The notes: generated by a model from the sequence alone, not told the origin. DNA of 64,000 nucleotides from Gammaproteobacteria bacterium (GCA_002704225.1 PAFU01000035.1:56032-120031), one strand, 5' to 3'; shown: positions 25,210 to 34,686, numbered from the stretch's first letter. Numbers and translations: made by a program.

Positions 25210-27957
25210 TTAGTGAGCCTGATCCCAGTTTTCGCCGACGCCAGTGTCCACCACCAAGGGGACGTTTAGCTCTGCAGCACCGGCCATACGCTGCACCACT
25301 CCGTCATTCAGCGCCTGCGCATCCGCTTCCGCCACTTCAAATACAAGCTCATCATGCACCTGCATGATCATGCGCGCATCCAACTCACTGTCTGGCAACC
25401 AATCTTGCACCGCAATCATGGCCAGTTTGATGATATCCGCAGCAGTACCCTGCATCGGCGCATTGATCGCGGTGCGCTCTGCGGCCTGCCGTCTGGGAAC
25501 AGCCTTGGCGTTAATCTCAGGCAAATACAAACGGCGACCGAAGGCTGTTTCGACAAACCCTTGTTCAGCAGCCAGGGCCTTGGTTTCTTCCATATATCGC
25601 AAGACCCCAGGATAACGGTCGAAGTAGCGCTCAATGTAGTCTGCCGCGAGGCCCCGAGAGATGTTCAACTGTTTGGCGAGTCCAAAGGCTGACATACCGT
25701 AGATCAAACCAAAGTTAATCGCTTTTGCACTGCGTCGCTGTTCATCGGCGACGTCCTCGGGAGCAAGCCCAAACACTTCAGCAGCCGTTGCTCGGTGGAT
25801 ATCCTGATTTTCAGCAAAGGCTTGGGTGAGTCCAGGATCGCCCGACAAATGCGCCATGATTCGCAGCTCAATTTGCGAATAGTCAGCGGCCAACACCACA
25901 TGATTCACCGGGGCGACAAAGGCCTGGCGTATCCGACGACCCTCGGCGTTGCGTATGGGTATGTTTTGCAGATTCGGATCCGATGACGACAACCGCCCGG
26001 TAGCAGCAACCGCCTGATGATAGGAAGTATGAATGCGACCGGTTTCTGGGTGTATGTCCAAGGGCAGCTTGTCGGCATAGGTTGATTTGAGCTTGGCCAA
26101 ACCGCGATACGTCAAAATCAGTTGTGGCAGTTCGTAGTCTTGCGCCAAATCCACCAGTACGGGTTCAGCCGTTGATGGTTGCCCACCCGGCGTTTTTTTC
26201 AGCACCGGCAAGTCCATCTTGTCGTACAAAATACTTTGCAGTTGTTTGGGGCTGTCGAGGTTGAAGTTTTCTCCTGCCAACGCCCAAACTTCTTGGGTTA
26301 GCTCGTTCAGCCGGTCTGCCAGTTCCGCACCGTGTTGTTTGAGCATACGCCCGTCAACCAAGGTGCCCTGACGCTCGACTTGTGACAGTAGCCGCACCAG
26401 CGGCATATCGATGTCGTTATATACCGAGAGCAAGCTCGGCTGGGCCTGTAGTTGGGGGTACAAACAGTGATGCAGCTGTAGGGTGACATCAGCATCTTCC
26501 GCAGCGTAGTCGCCTGCGGTTTCCAGCGGTACCTGATTGAAGGTCAATTGCTTGACCCCTTTGCCGGCAACGTCTTCAAAGTGAATTGTTTTTCTGTCCA
26601 GATAGTAGGCCGCCAAGGCGTCCATGTTGTGACGGGTAGCGACACTGTTCAGCACATAGGACTGCAGCATGGTGTCGTGAATTGGACCCTCTATTGCAAC
26701 GCCATAACGAGCTAGCACGCTCATGTCGTACTTGAGATTCTGTCCGACCTTGGCGATCGCCGGGTTTTCCAACACCGGCTTAAGAGCCTGCAAGGCCTGC
26801 TCCAAGCTCACCTGATCTGGGGCGGCGGGATAATCGTGGGCCACGGGTAAATAGGCCGCTCGGCCCGGGCCGATCGCAAACGACAAGCCAACCAACTCCG
26901 CCTCCATGTACTTGATGCTCGTGGTTTCTGTATCCACGGCAATCAAATCCTGACCTTCGAGCAAGGTGATCCATCGCTGCAAGTGATCTTGATCTAAAAT
27001 CAAATCGTAGTCGGTTTCGACCGCCGGCTGGGCTGACGCTTCGTTATCAGCTGCCTCGATTGCACCAGCAGCGTCGGACGAGTCCAACTCCTGCAGCCAA
27101 GATTTGAATTCAAATTCTTTGTAAAACTTACTCAACTCCGCTGTGTCGGGCTCGGTTGGCACCAGATCTGCAAAGGTCAAATCCAACGCCACATCACATT
27201 TGATCGTGGTCAGTGCTCGTGACAGCGGCAGCTGTTCCAGGCTGTTGCGAAGGTTCTCGCCAACTTTCCCTTTTACCTCATCAGCTCGGGTCATCAGCTC
27301 ATCCAGCGAGCCAAACTCATTAAGCCACTTGGCGGCGGTTTTCGGACCCACCTTTGGCACACCAGGAATGTTATCCACGGTGTCACCCATCAGGGCCAGA
27401 TAATCGATGATCAGCTCGGGACCGACGCCAAATTTTTCTTTGACGCCATCGGTATCCATGGTGGTTTCCGTCATGGTGTTAACCAGCGTGACAAAGGGCG
27501 TCACAAGCTGAGCCATGTCTTTGTCACCTGTGGAAATAACCGTTTCTCGCTGTAAGGCGGTCGCTTGAGCGGCATAGGTGCCAATAACGTCGTCGGCCTC
27601 TACCCCGGATACGCTGATCAAGGGGAGCCCCATGGCTTTGATCATGTCGTGGATTGGTGCGATTTGTTCACGCAAATCCTCTGGCATGGCACTCCGGTTG
27701 GCTTTGTATTCCTCAAACATATCGTCACGGAATGTTTTACCGGGGGCATCAAAAACCACCGCCAGCGGACTGTTTGGGTAGTCTTTTGCCAAGCGCCGAA
27801 GCATGCTGATGACACCGCGAATGGCACCCGTTGGATGACCGCTGGTGCTGCGCAAATCGGGCAGCGCGTAAAAAGCGCGAAACAGATAGGAAGAACCATC
27901 TACCAGCACGACTGGACCGTGGAGTTCTGTGGACTTCGGCGTTAAATTATCTGCCAC
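25210..27957 (-). CDS. polA: DNA polymerase I
   Basis: 915 residues with all three activities. The 5'-3' exonuclease (about 1-290) contains VDGSSYLFRAFYALP and ISTGDKDMAQLV. The 3'-5' exonuclease is intact with Asp342-x-Glu344 (IAVDTETT), VGQNLKYDMSVL and YAAEDADVT. The polymerase palm carries DYSQIELRIMAHLSGD and MQVHDELVFEV with Asp869. The start is GTG at 27957 with GGAG 6 bases upstream; a TTG four codons earlier lies inside that ribosome site. It functions in gap filling, Okazaki-fragment maturation and repair. Divergent from the DUF2782 gene with a gap of about 40 bp. Confidence 0.97.
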   Translation of the reverse strand: MADNLTPKSTELHGPVVLVDGSSYLFRAFYALPDLRSTSGHPTGAIRGVISMLRRLAKDYPNSPLAVVFDAPGKTFRDDMFEEYKANRSAMPEDLREQIAPIHDMIKAMGLPLISVSGVEADDVIGTYAAQATALQRETVISTGDKDMAQLVTPFVTLVNTMTETTMDTDGVKEKFGVGPELIIDYLALMGDTVDNIPGVPKVGPKTAAKWLNEFGSLDELMTRADEVKGKVGENLRNSLEQLPLSRALTTIKCDVALDLTFADLVPTEPDTAELSKFYKEFEFKSWLQELDSSDAAGAIEAADNEASAQPAVETDYDLILDQDHLQRWITLLEGQDLIAVDTETTSIKYMEAELVGLSFAIGPGRAAYLPVAHDYPAAPDQVSLEQALQALKPVLENPAIAKVGQNLKYDMSVLARYGVAIEGPIHDTMLQSYVLNSVATRHNMDALAAYYLDRKTIHFEDVAGKGVKQLTFNQVPLETAGDYAAEDADVTLQLHHCLYPQLQAQPSLLSVYNDIDMPLVRLLSQVERQGTLVDGRMLKQHGAELADRLNELTQEVWALAGENFNLDSPKQLQSILYDKMDLPVLKKTPGGQPSTAEPVLVDLAQDYELPQLILTYRGLAKLKSTYADKLPLDIHPETGRIHTSYHQAVAATGRLSSSDPNLQNIPIRNAEGRRIRQAFVAPVNHVVLAADYSQIELRIMAHLSGDPGLTQAFAENQDIHRATAAEVFGLAPEDVADEQRRSAKAINFGLIYGMSAFGLAKQLNISRGLAADYIERYFDRYPGVLRYMEETKALAAEQGFVETAFGRRLYLPEINAKAVPRRQAAERTAINAPMQGTAADIIKLAMIAVQDWLPDSELDARMIMQVHDELVFEVAEADAQALNDGVVQRMAGAAELNVPLVVDTGVGENWDQAH

Positions 27958-27996
27958 GGTATGCTCCAAAATTAGGCAATAGATTCGGTGTTGATT

Positions 27997-28314
27997 ATGG
28001 CCCTACTTCCCCCCTTATCGCTAGAAACAGTCGCTCTGCGTCCAGCGCGCCTGTGGTTTTGTTTGTCGCTCATCATCACCGCGTTTTTGGCACCGTCTGT
28101 TCGCGCACAACAGGGCCCAGATGTTGTGATCATCGCTGAAGACAACAAAATGATTTACGAGTTTAGGCAAAACGGTCAGCTTCGCATGATCCGAGTTGTG
28201 CCGAATGTTGGAAAACCCTACTACTTGGTGCCACGCGATCCGACTCAGGGGGATGGTGACTTACAGCGCGTAGACGCCTTGGTGGCCAGCTGGGTTCTTT
28301 GGGAATTCGACTGA
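27997..28314 (+). CDS. DUF2782 family exported protein
   Basis: About 105 residues. N-terminal signal peptide or anchor (LWFCLSLIITAFLAPSVRAQ), then the compact DUF2782 domain with DVVIIAEDNKMIYEFRQNGQLRMIRVVPNVGKPYYLVP. Family members sit divergently next to polA in Pseudomonas-type genomes; function unknown, presumably periplasmic. ATG at 27997 is used; a TTG three codons upstream is equally free of a clear ribosome site. Ends 7 bp before the convergent egtD. Confidence 0.78.
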   Translation: MALLPPLSLETVALRPARLWFCLSLIITAFLAPSVRAQQGPDVVIIAEDNKMIYEFRQNGQLRMIRVVPNVGKPYYLVPRDPTQGDGDLQRVDALVASWVLWEFD

Positions 28315-28321
28315 CCGAGAG

Positions 28322-29284
28322 CTAGAGCGCCTTAAGCAAATACAAACCAAAGTATTCATCGGCGTCTTGCCACAGATGCTCACAGCCAAACCCTGAGTCT
28401 TCAGCCAGTCGAATCAATTCGTCCGGCGAGTACTTATATGAATTTTCCGTATGCAGACGCTCCCCGTCGTCAAAGGCGAATATGGAATCCCCGATGCTCA
28501 CCTGCTGTCGCGCTGTGCTGCGGAGAAACATCTGGATGCATCCAGCCTCTTGGTTGTAGTGCGCCTCGTGTTCAAACGCATCCAGCTGGAATTCCGCTCC
28601 CAGCAAATGATTCAGGTGAGAAAGGGCATTCAAGTTAAACGCGGCGGTGATGCCGTCTTCGTCATTGTAGGCTCGCTCTAAAACCGCTGGATCTTTCTTG
28701 CAATCCACACCAATCAAAAAATAACCCCCGCTGCCCAGAGTGTTGGCCACTCGACCAAGAAATTGTTTGGCTTGGGCTGGCTCAAAGTTACCGATGCTGG
28801 AACCGGGGAAAAACCCGATTGGATTAAGGCCGCCTACCTGTTCCGGCAAGGCGATGGACTGAGAAAAGTCGGCACAAACCGGCAGGACCGTAAGCTGTGG
28901 GAAGTCCTGCGCCAACGCCATCGCGTTGCTGAGCAAATAATCCCGGGAGATATCCACAGGTACGTAGGCCAGGGGCGACAGGGCTTCAAGCAACTTCCGA
29001 ATTTTCAGAGAAGAGCCACTGCCGTACTCAATGACGCAACTCCCTGCCCCGATTAAGTCCGCAATATCAGGCAAATGGGCGTCAAAAAGCGCGAGCTCTG
29101 TTCGCGTCGGATAATATTCGTCCAATTGGGTAATCGCCTCGAACAGCTCCGATCCGCGCTCGTCATAAAAGTACTTGGGCGACAAAGATTTCTGCTGTTT
29201 TTGCAGTCCTTCACAGACCTCTCGCGTCACGTTTTCGATCTCTGGATGCAGATCCAGTAACTCCAGTTGGCGGCGAGTATTCAT
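28322..29284 (-). CDS. egtD: L-histidine N-alpha-methyltransferase EgtD
   Basis: 320 residues, the family length. SAM-dependent enzyme that trimethylates histidine to hercynine, the first step of ergothioneine synthesis. Diagnostic segments: SPKYFYDERGSELFEAITQLDEYYPTR in parts at residues 35-61, SAM site VIEYGSGSSLKIRKLL, YVPVDISRDYL, FFPGSSIGNF and the C-terminal ENSYKYSPDEL. ATG overlaps the egtB stop codon by 4 bases (ATGA), so the two are translationally coupled. Confidence 0.94.
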   Translation of the reverse strand: MNTRRQLELLDLHPEIENVTREVCEGLQKQQKSLSPKYFYDERGSELFEAITQLDEYYPTRTELALFDAHLPDIADLIGAGSCVIEYGSGSSLKIRKLLEALSPLAYVPVDISRDYLLSNAMALAQDFPQLTVLPVCADFSQSIALPEQVGGLNPIGFFPGSSIGNFEPAQAKQFLGRVANTLGSGGYFLIGVDCKKDPAVLERAYNDEDGITAAFNLNALSHLNHLLGAEFQLDAFEHEAHYNQEAGCIQMFLRSTARQQVSIGDSIFAFDDGERLHTENSYKYSPDELIRLAEDSGFGCEHLWQDADEYFGLYLLKAL

Positions 29285-30636
29285 AGATTATGCGCCAACC
29301 GAATACCACTGAACTGCCACGCATCCTTCGGATAGAAGAAGTTACGATAGCTGCGTCGAATATGTTCTTGAGGCGTGGCGCATGAACCTCCGCGCAGCAC
29401 CCACTGACTACTCATAAATTTTCCATTGTATTCGCCAAGCACACCCGGCAGCGGTTCGTAGCCTGGATAAGGCCCGTAACTGCTGCTGGTCCATTCCCAG
29501 ACATCGCCAAACATTTGGCTGTGATCCTGGCGCTGTGCCTGAGGGTGCAGATGGCCGCTGTCGGCGAAATTGCCAGAGGTACTGGATTCCTTAGAAGCCA
29601 CATATTCCCATTCAAACTCGGTGGGCAATCGGGCGTTGGACCAGGCCGCAAACGCCGCAGCTTCGTACCCGCTGACATGGACAACCGGAGCATTCGCTAC
29701 CAGCGGATGGTATCCGTCCAACCGATACTCAAACCATTGACCGTCTTGTAATCGCCAGTACAGTGGGTGCCGTCGAGCATGTTGCTGCAGCTCGGCCCAA
29801 GCCTCCGAAAGCCAGAGCTCCGGACGGCTGTAACCATCGTCATGGATAAAGGCCTGATACGCTTCATTGGTCACAAGGCGTTTAGCCAGGGCGAACGGAG
29901 CCAAATACACCGAGTGACGCGGCAACTCGTTGTCAAAACAAAAGCCCTGCTGCGCGCCGATGTCGACCAGACCCGGTTCAAATACCGTGAAATCCCGCTT
30001 AAGACGCGCCTCAGACGATTCGATCTGTTTGCGCATTGGGCTCAGGGTCCGCTGTGCGGCGCCGTCAACCTCTGAACTTTCAATCAAGGCTGGATACAAC
30101 GGGTTGTGACCGAAATTGAATTTGATGTCGGTAAGAAGTAATTCTTGATGCTGCTGTTCGTGGTGCAGGCCTAATGTCATCGTATCCAGCAGAGACCGTT
30201 GCAACGCCGGCGGATTGTCCGCAGCCAGCAAGTCACTGACCACCTCGTCGACATAGGAACGGTAGGTCATGATCTCTGCGACGGTCGGACGCGACAAGTT
30301 CCCGCGCTTGTCTCGTGGAAACGGTTGCCCAACGCCGTTGTAGTACGAGTTAAAAAGGTGCTCGAATGCCGGATGAAATGATTTAACAGCGGGTCGATTG
30401 GGTTTAATCAAAAACGTTTCAAAGAACCATGTCGTATGCGCCAAGTGCCACTTTGGCGGGCTGGCATCGGCCATAGGCTGGACGCCATAGTCTTCAATTT
30501 CGAGGGGGGCGCAGAGTGCCGCGCTGCGCTGACGAATGCGTAGGAAATCGGCAATACCCAACGCTCCTTCACCCGGCGGTACGCCAATCTTTTCTGACCG
30601 CTGTTCGCTTTGATGGGGTTTTATGCCAGAAATCAT
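29281..30636 (-). CDS. egtB: Ergothioneine sulfoxide synthase EgtB
   Basis: 451 residues: an N-terminal DinB-like helical domain with the non-haem iron ligands (His67 in HLAHTTW and the HHEQQHQE pair) and a C-terminal formylglycine-generating-enzyme-like (sulfatase-modifying) fold ending in VLRGGSCATPQEHIRRSYRNFF. It couples hercynine to a thiol substrate with oxygen to form the sulfoxide. Whether the donor is cysteine or gamma-glutamylcysteine cannot be decided from sequence; no egtC or egtE is adjacent. AGGG 5 bases before the ATG. Lies 60 bp after sco1 in the same direction. Confidence 0.94.
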   Translation of the reverse strand: MISGIKPHQSEQRSEKIGVPPGEGALGIADFLRIRQRSAALCAPLEIEDYGVQPMADASPPKWHLAHTTWFFETFLIKPNRPAVKSFHPAFEHLFNSYYNGVGQPFPRDKRGNLSRPTVAEIMTYRSYVDEVVSDLLAADNPPALQRSLLDTMTLGLHHEQQHQELLLTDIKFNFGHNPLYPALIESSEVDGAAQRTLSPMRKQIESSEARLKRDFTVFEPGLVDIGAQQGFCFDNELPRHSVYLAPFALAKRLVTNEAYQAFIHDDGYSRPELWLSEAWAELQQHARRHPLYWRLQDGQWFEYRLDGYHPLVANAPVVHVSGYEAAAFAAWSNARLPTEFEWEYVASKESSTSGNFADSGHLHPQAQRQDHSQMFGDVWEWTSSSYGPYPGYEPLPGVLGEYNGKFMSSQWVLRGGSCATPQEHIRRSYRNFFYPKDAWQFSGIRLAHNL

Positions 30637-30696
30637 AATTGCCCTATAAGAGAAGCCTCAGAGCGGCTTATGCGATACCCCGTCAACGGCTAACTT

Positions 30697-31374
30697 CTAG
30701 AACTGCGAGGCCAGAGTTTGAAAGGTCAGCCTAATGGTCTCTGGGTCGTGAGGCAACTTGATGAAACCGTGGTAGTGGCCTCGCGGGTTGATGATCACAA
30801 TATTTCCCGTGTGATCTACCGTATACGCGTCTGCAAGGGCCTCTGGACTTGGCGCCTCTTGCGTTAGCGCCTCGGCCAGCGGCACCTTGGCAAAGGCCAC
30901 ATTGACCTGCGTTGTCAGTTCAACAAGATCCTCACGCGAGCCAGTTACGCCAAGAAACCGAGGCGAAAACGCGGTGGCGTAGGCCCCCAATGTTTCCAGA
31001 CTGTCGCGGTCAGGATCGACCGATACCAGAATCCCTTGGAATTGACCCGCCAGCTCTGAATCCCCGGATTGAAGCTGCCGATCAACGGTACCCAATACCG
31101 CCATACTGGTAGGACAAACATCGGGGCAACTGACAAAGCCAAAAAAAACGAAGCTCCATCGACCTTCCAAAGAGGTTCGATCAAACGCCGCGCCGGTATG
31201 ATCACGCAGTTCAAACTCAGCGATATCTCTCGGTCGAGGTAAAATGAAGACGCCCTTACTGCGCATTTCTTCCACAGACAACTGAGGCACCCGAATGACG
31301 CTGATCACGAACATCACCAGCACGATTGAGATAAAAGCAAAACAAAGGAGAACGGTGCTTTTAATTGTACTCAT
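30697..31374 (-). CDS. SCO1/SenC-family copper chaperone for cytochrome oxidase
   Basis: 225 residues: one N-terminal membrane anchor (about 7-28) and a periplasmic thioredoxin-like domain. The copper site is Cys83-Pro-Asp-Val-Cys87 and a distal His in YTVDHTGNIVI. SCO proteins load or reduce the CuA centre of subunit II. Starts 3 bp after ctaB and belongs to the assembly operon surf1-(Sco-like)-ctaA-ctaB-sco1, which flanks the oxidase structural operon. Confidence 0.94.
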   Translation of the reverse strand: MSTIKSTVLLCFAFISIVLVMFVISVIRVPQLSVEEMRSKGVFILPRPRDIAEFELRDHTGAAFDRTSLEGRWSFVFFGFVSCPDVCPTSMAVLGTVDRQLQSGDSELAGQFQGILVSVDPDRDSLETLGAYATAFSPRFLGVTGSREDLVELTTQVNVAFAKVPLAEALTQEAPSPEALADAYTVDHTGNIVIINPRGHYHGFIKLPHDPETIRLTFQTLASQF

Positions 31375-31377
31375 GGG

Positions 31378-32304
31378 CTAGGCCGACAACGGTGTCATTT
31401 GAATGGGAGCCATCACGCCAACACCTAGGTAAACGTAATGATCGACGAGCATCAGCAGAAACAGCGCGCCAAGATAGATAATGGAGTAACGAAACGTCTC
31501 CATTGGGGCTTTAGGATTGTTGTTGCGCATGAGCACAATTGCCCAATATAGAAAGCCGGCTCCTAGGGCAAGAGCACCAGCAAGATACAGCGGGCCTGAC
31601 ATCGTAATCACGAAGGGCAGTACCGACGCGATCACAAGCAAAATCGTATAAAGCAAAATGTGCAAACGGGTATAGGCCTCTCCATGAGTTACCGGCAGCA
31701 TGGGCATTCCGACGTCCGCATACTCTTCCTTGCGCTCTAAGGCCAAGGCCCAAAAGTGCGGAGGCGTCCAAGCGAAGATGATCAGAACCAACAGCAAGCC
31801 GCCCGGATCAACACTGTTCGTTACCGCAGTCCAACCGAACAGCGGTGGGGCTGCACCAAACAGGCCGCCGATCACAATGTTCTGTGGGGTGGCACGCTTA
31901 AGATAGAGCGTGTACACCAATCCGTAACCCACCCACGAAGCGAGGTTTAACCAGGCTGTCAGGGGATTCACCAAAAACCAAAGTACTGCGATACCGATAA
32001 GTCCCGTCGCTGCCGCAAACACCATGGCTTGTTGATTGCTGACACGGCCTGTCGCAACGGGGCGTTTTTCTGTTCGCGCCATTTGGGCGTCTATATGCTG
32101 GTCTGCAATGTGGTTCACCACGGCAGCAGAGCCTGCAACCAAGGTGATTCCGACACTGCCGAACATAAGAATGTCGACAGGCACAAAGCCAGGGGTCGCT
32201 AGATACATACCCACTATGGCGCAAAGCAGCATTAGAACCACCACACGGGGTTTGCACATTTCTAGGTAGTCACGCCAAGTGGCACTCAGGGCTACTTCAC
32301 TCAT
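31378..32304 (-). CDS. ctaB: Protohaem IX farnesyltransferase (haem O synthase)
   Basis: 308 residues of the UbiA prenyltransferase superfamily with about nine membrane helices. The first Asp-rich motif is NHIADQHIDAQMARTEKRP and the second lies in ALERKEEYADVGMPMLPV. It adds a farnesyl group to haem B to give haem O, which CtaA then converts to haem A for the aa3 oxidase. It lies 19 bp after ctaA and 3 bp before sco1. Confidence 0.96.
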   Translation of the reverse strand: MSEVALSATWRDYLEMCKPRVVVLMLLCAIVGMYLATPGFVPVDILMFGSVGITLVAGSAAVVNHIADQHIDAQMARTEKRPVATGRVSNQQAMVFAAATGLIGIAVLWFLVNPLTAWLNLASWVGYGLVYTLYLKRATPQNIVIGGLFGAAPPLFGWTAVTNSVDPGGLLLVLIIFAWTPPHFWALALERKEEYADVGMPMLPVTHGEAYTRLHILLYTILLVIASVLPFVITMSGPLYLAGALALGAGFLYWAIVLMRNNNPKAPMETFRYSIIYLGALFLLMLVDHYVYLGVGVMAPIQMTPLSA

Positions 32305-32323
32305 ATTGCGATTGCACTCAGCC

Positions 32324-33313
32324 TTAGGACTGCACGATACGCAGTCGGGGCGCGAAGTTTATCGTAACCAGCACCAGCAGCAACAGTGCGCCGACAGTAT
32401 TGTGTGCTGTCGCGTTTAGCAGCGGTAACACCCATACCACGTTGAGAATACCCAACGTGATTTGCGTCACCAGTACCGCGAGCAACACATAGCCTATAAC
32501 CGCCGCCTGCTTAACGGTTTGAATAACCAGACCGCCCACGACCAGCAGAACGACAATCGCACCGATACGATGCACCCAGTGGATCGCCATTCGTGCTTCG
32601 TTAGTCATCAACCCTCCGAGGTAATTGGGTCCGACACTCTGAAAAATATTGAATCCCTGTTGCAGATCAATGTTCGGTGTATACGTGCCATCACAGCTCG
32701 GGAAATCGTAGCAGGCCAGAGCGGCATAGTTCGAGGAAACCCAGCCGCCCAAGATGATCTGCACAACGACGGCAACGAAGGCAATCTTCGCCAGCCAATT
32801 TGGCCGCGGGAGCGCAGACACCATGTCCGACAATCCACCTTGTCTGAGAAACAAAAGCCACATCAAACTCAGGGTCGTAAAGCCGCCAATCAAATGCCCG
32901 GTTACCACCTGGGGCCAGAGCTTGAGGGTTACCGTCCAGGCACCAAATGCCGCCTGCCACAGGATGACAAACATCAACACCGCGGCGAGTTTGAGAGGCG
33001 TGTCTTCTTCCTCGCGAGCCCGATATGCCATGAACAAAATGCTGGCGACCAACAGCAACAGCGCGCCAGCAATGTACCGGTGGCCCATCTCCCACCATGC
33101 CTTCGCGAACTCGACAGGGGCTTCGGGATAACGTGCTTCGGCAGTGGAAATTTCGGTAGCCTCGTCGGGTACGGTCAAAAATCCGTAGCAACCCGGCCAA
33201 TCGGGGCAGCCTAATCCAGCGTCCGCAAGACGCGTGTACGCTCCGACAGAGACAACCAATAGAGCGAAAATGACGCCAAAGCCGGCGAGCTTTCTGATTC
33301 GTGCATTAACCAA
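32324..33313 (-). CDS. ctaA: Haem A synthase (COX15/CtaA family)
   Basis: 329 residues with eight membrane helices in two pseudo-symmetric halves. Signature GAYTRLADAGLGCPDWPGCYGF in pieces at about residues 25-45, conserved His residues in EMGHRYIAG, VTGHLIGG, HWVHRIGA and ATAHNTVGA that ligate two haems, and a Cys pair in ACYDFPSC. The start is TTG at 33313, which overlaps the stop of the upstream Sco-like gene by 8 bases and aligns with homologues; no better start exists. Oxidises haem O to haem A. Confidence 0.95.
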   Translation of the reverse strand: MVNARIRKLAGFGVIFALLVVSVGAYTRLADAGLGCPDWPGCYGFLTVPDEATEISTAEARYPEAPVEFAKAWWEMGHRYIAGALLLLVASILFMAYRAREEEDTPLKLAAVLMFVILWQAAFGAWTVTLKLWPQVVTGHLIGGFTTLSLMWLLFLRQGGLSDMVSALPRPNWLAKIAFVAVVVQIILGGWVSSNYAALACYDFPSCDGTYTPNIDLQQGFNIFQSVGPNYLGGLMTNEARMAIHWVHRIGAIVVLLVVGGLVIQTVKQAAVIGYVLLAVLVTQITLGILNVVWVLPLLNATAHNTVGALLLLVLVTINFAPRLRIVQS

Positions 33314-33851
33314 TTTGTGAAACCTTTAGTAGCTTTTTGAGATCCGCTAACAGCAGTTTTGGATTGATATCCAAAGGGTAAAAGAAAACGAGGTTACCGT
33401 TAGGATCAACAATGTAGATGCCCTCATCCATGTCTCCGTTAGGAGTCTCGATGCGCTGCAGATCTGGCTGATCCTCCGGCACGACAAACGCTGGTGATGT
33501 CGTCACACCGCGTCGGACGCGTTTTGCTTCTCTGTTGAGCAATATGTGGGCGGCTCTGAGCTTCTGCAATGCCGTAACACATGCGGCATCGCATTGGTCA
33601 GCTACTGTCCAAAGCCACCACTGGCCAGATGTCGGTAAGGGCGTTTGCTCCGGTGTGGCCCAGCCAAGGTCCGCGACAGTGGTGGCTGGTTGAACAAAGG
33701 CGCCGTTGTTGGTCGTGCCCCAGCTGGTACCGCTCTTAGCAGAAAAAAACAGTGCGTATGAGCCTCCGAGGGAGAACAACGCCATGACCAAAATAATGGT
33801 TAATTGTCGGCGGCCGGTAGTTGGAGATGGTTTATCAGACTCTGTTTGCAT
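33306..33851 (-). CDS. Membrane-anchored thioredoxin-like protein with a Sco-type CxxxC
   Basis: 181 residues: one membrane anchor (about 16-37), then a reduced thioredoxin-like domain. It has a CxxxC (Cys87-Asp-Ala-Ala-Cys91 in DQCDAACVTALQ), the spacing of SCO copper chaperones rather than CxxC oxidoreductases, and a YIVDPNGNLVFFY strand where SCO proteins have their distal His region, but I see no clear distal His. In Pseudomonas-type genomes a protein of this kind sits between surf1 and ctaA; its role in oxidase assembly is inferred. Overlaps ctaA by 8 bases. Confidence 0.7.
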   Translation of the reverse strand: MQTESDKPSPTTGRRQLTIILVMALFSLGGSYALFFSAKSGTSWGTTNNGAFVQPATTVADLGWATPEQTPLPTSGQWWLWTVADQCDAACVTALQKLRAAHILLNREAKRVRRGVTTSPAFVVPEDQPDLQRIETPNGDMDEGIYIVDPNGNLVFFYPLDINPKLLLADLKKLLKVSQIG

Positions 33852-33916
33852 AGTGGACTCAATACCTAGTGGAGGCTTTCGGTGCCATCGAAAGCCATGA
33901 CATCCGAGGGCAAATT

Positions 33917-34624
33917 TTACCGGTTTTCTGTCGGTCTGGTGCGCTTTTCCGAGTTAGCGAAGCCGAGGTACAGGTAACCCAACAACAAGACCACCGTCAG
34001 CCCAAACCAAGTGGCCGCATACCCTCGATGCTTGTCATCCGACAGGCGGGAGGCAAAGGGCGCTGGCTGAAGCACGCTGGGTTGACCGGGTTCTAAGCGC
34101 AACTCCGCTGGCCAAGCATCCGATTCGGCAGACATTCGCACAACGTTGGCTCTTTGAATACGCTTAGGCCAGTCGTTCGTCCATTCTTGCGAACCCCAGG
34201 TCGGAATCAAGCCAAGCTGTGGCCAAACCGTGGCAGTCAGTCGAAGCGCTCCACTCGGCGTGGCGACATCGGGTAAGTGCTGCCGATCGTTGGATGCGAC
34301 GAACCCGCGGTTTATCAAAACGCGCCCGACCCTGTCGTCTTCGAAGATCTGATAAACCCAATAACCGGTTTCACCTTCTGAGACCTGATTATCCACCATA
34401 AACATCTCGGGGTGGTATCGGCCCGCTAGGCGCAAAGCTTGAAAGGGCTGAGACAGCGCCTCCGGAGTTGGTATCTTAGGTAGCTCGGTCAGTTTGGCCA
34501 GATACTGGTTCTCCAGCTCTCGCTTGTATTCGCCGCGCTGAAGCTGCCAGTTACCCAAGGCGATCAGCAACGGCATCATCACCAGAAAAAAACCGGTCAT
34601 TCGCCAACCTGGGGTGAACTTCAT
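33917..34624 (-). CDS. SURF1-family cytochrome oxidase assembly protein
   Basis: 235 residues with the family plan: an N-terminal membrane helix (FFLVMMPLLIALGNWQLQRG), an exterior domain containing the RLAGRYHPEMFMVDNQ and GYWVYQIF..VLINRGFV strands, and a C-terminal helix (YAATWFGLTVVLLLGYLYLGF). SURF1 helps insert haem A into subunit I. ATG 34624 is used; a GTG two codons upstream is possible. First gene of the assembly operon and divergent from the DUF2909 gene by about 60 bp. Confidence 0.92.
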   Translation of the reverse strand: MKFTPGWRMTGFFLVMMPLLIALGNWQLQRGEYKRELENQYLAKLTELPKIPTPEALSQPFQALRLAGRYHPEMFMVDNQVSEGETGYWVYQIFEDDRVGRVLINRGFVASNDRQHLPDVATPSGALRLTATVWPQLGLIPTWGSQEWTNDWPKRIQRANVVRMSAESDAWPAELRLEPGQPSVLQPAPFASRLSDDKHRGYAATWFGLTVVLLLGYLYLGFANSEKRTRPTENR

Positions 34625-34686
34625 TCTCACTTGATGATCACAGGGCGCTGATATACTGACTGCGAACAGAATTGGAGTAGAGCCCG

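Noticed and set aside
29281..30636. Sulfatase-modifying (formylglycine-generating) enzyme
   Set aside because: The C-terminal fold is shared, but the DinB-like iron-binding domain and egtD coupling identify EgtB.
32462..33214. 250-codon frame opposite ctaA
   Set aside because: Antisense of a membrane protein gene; the His/Gln/Arg-rich translation is typical of a reversed hydrophobic sequence.
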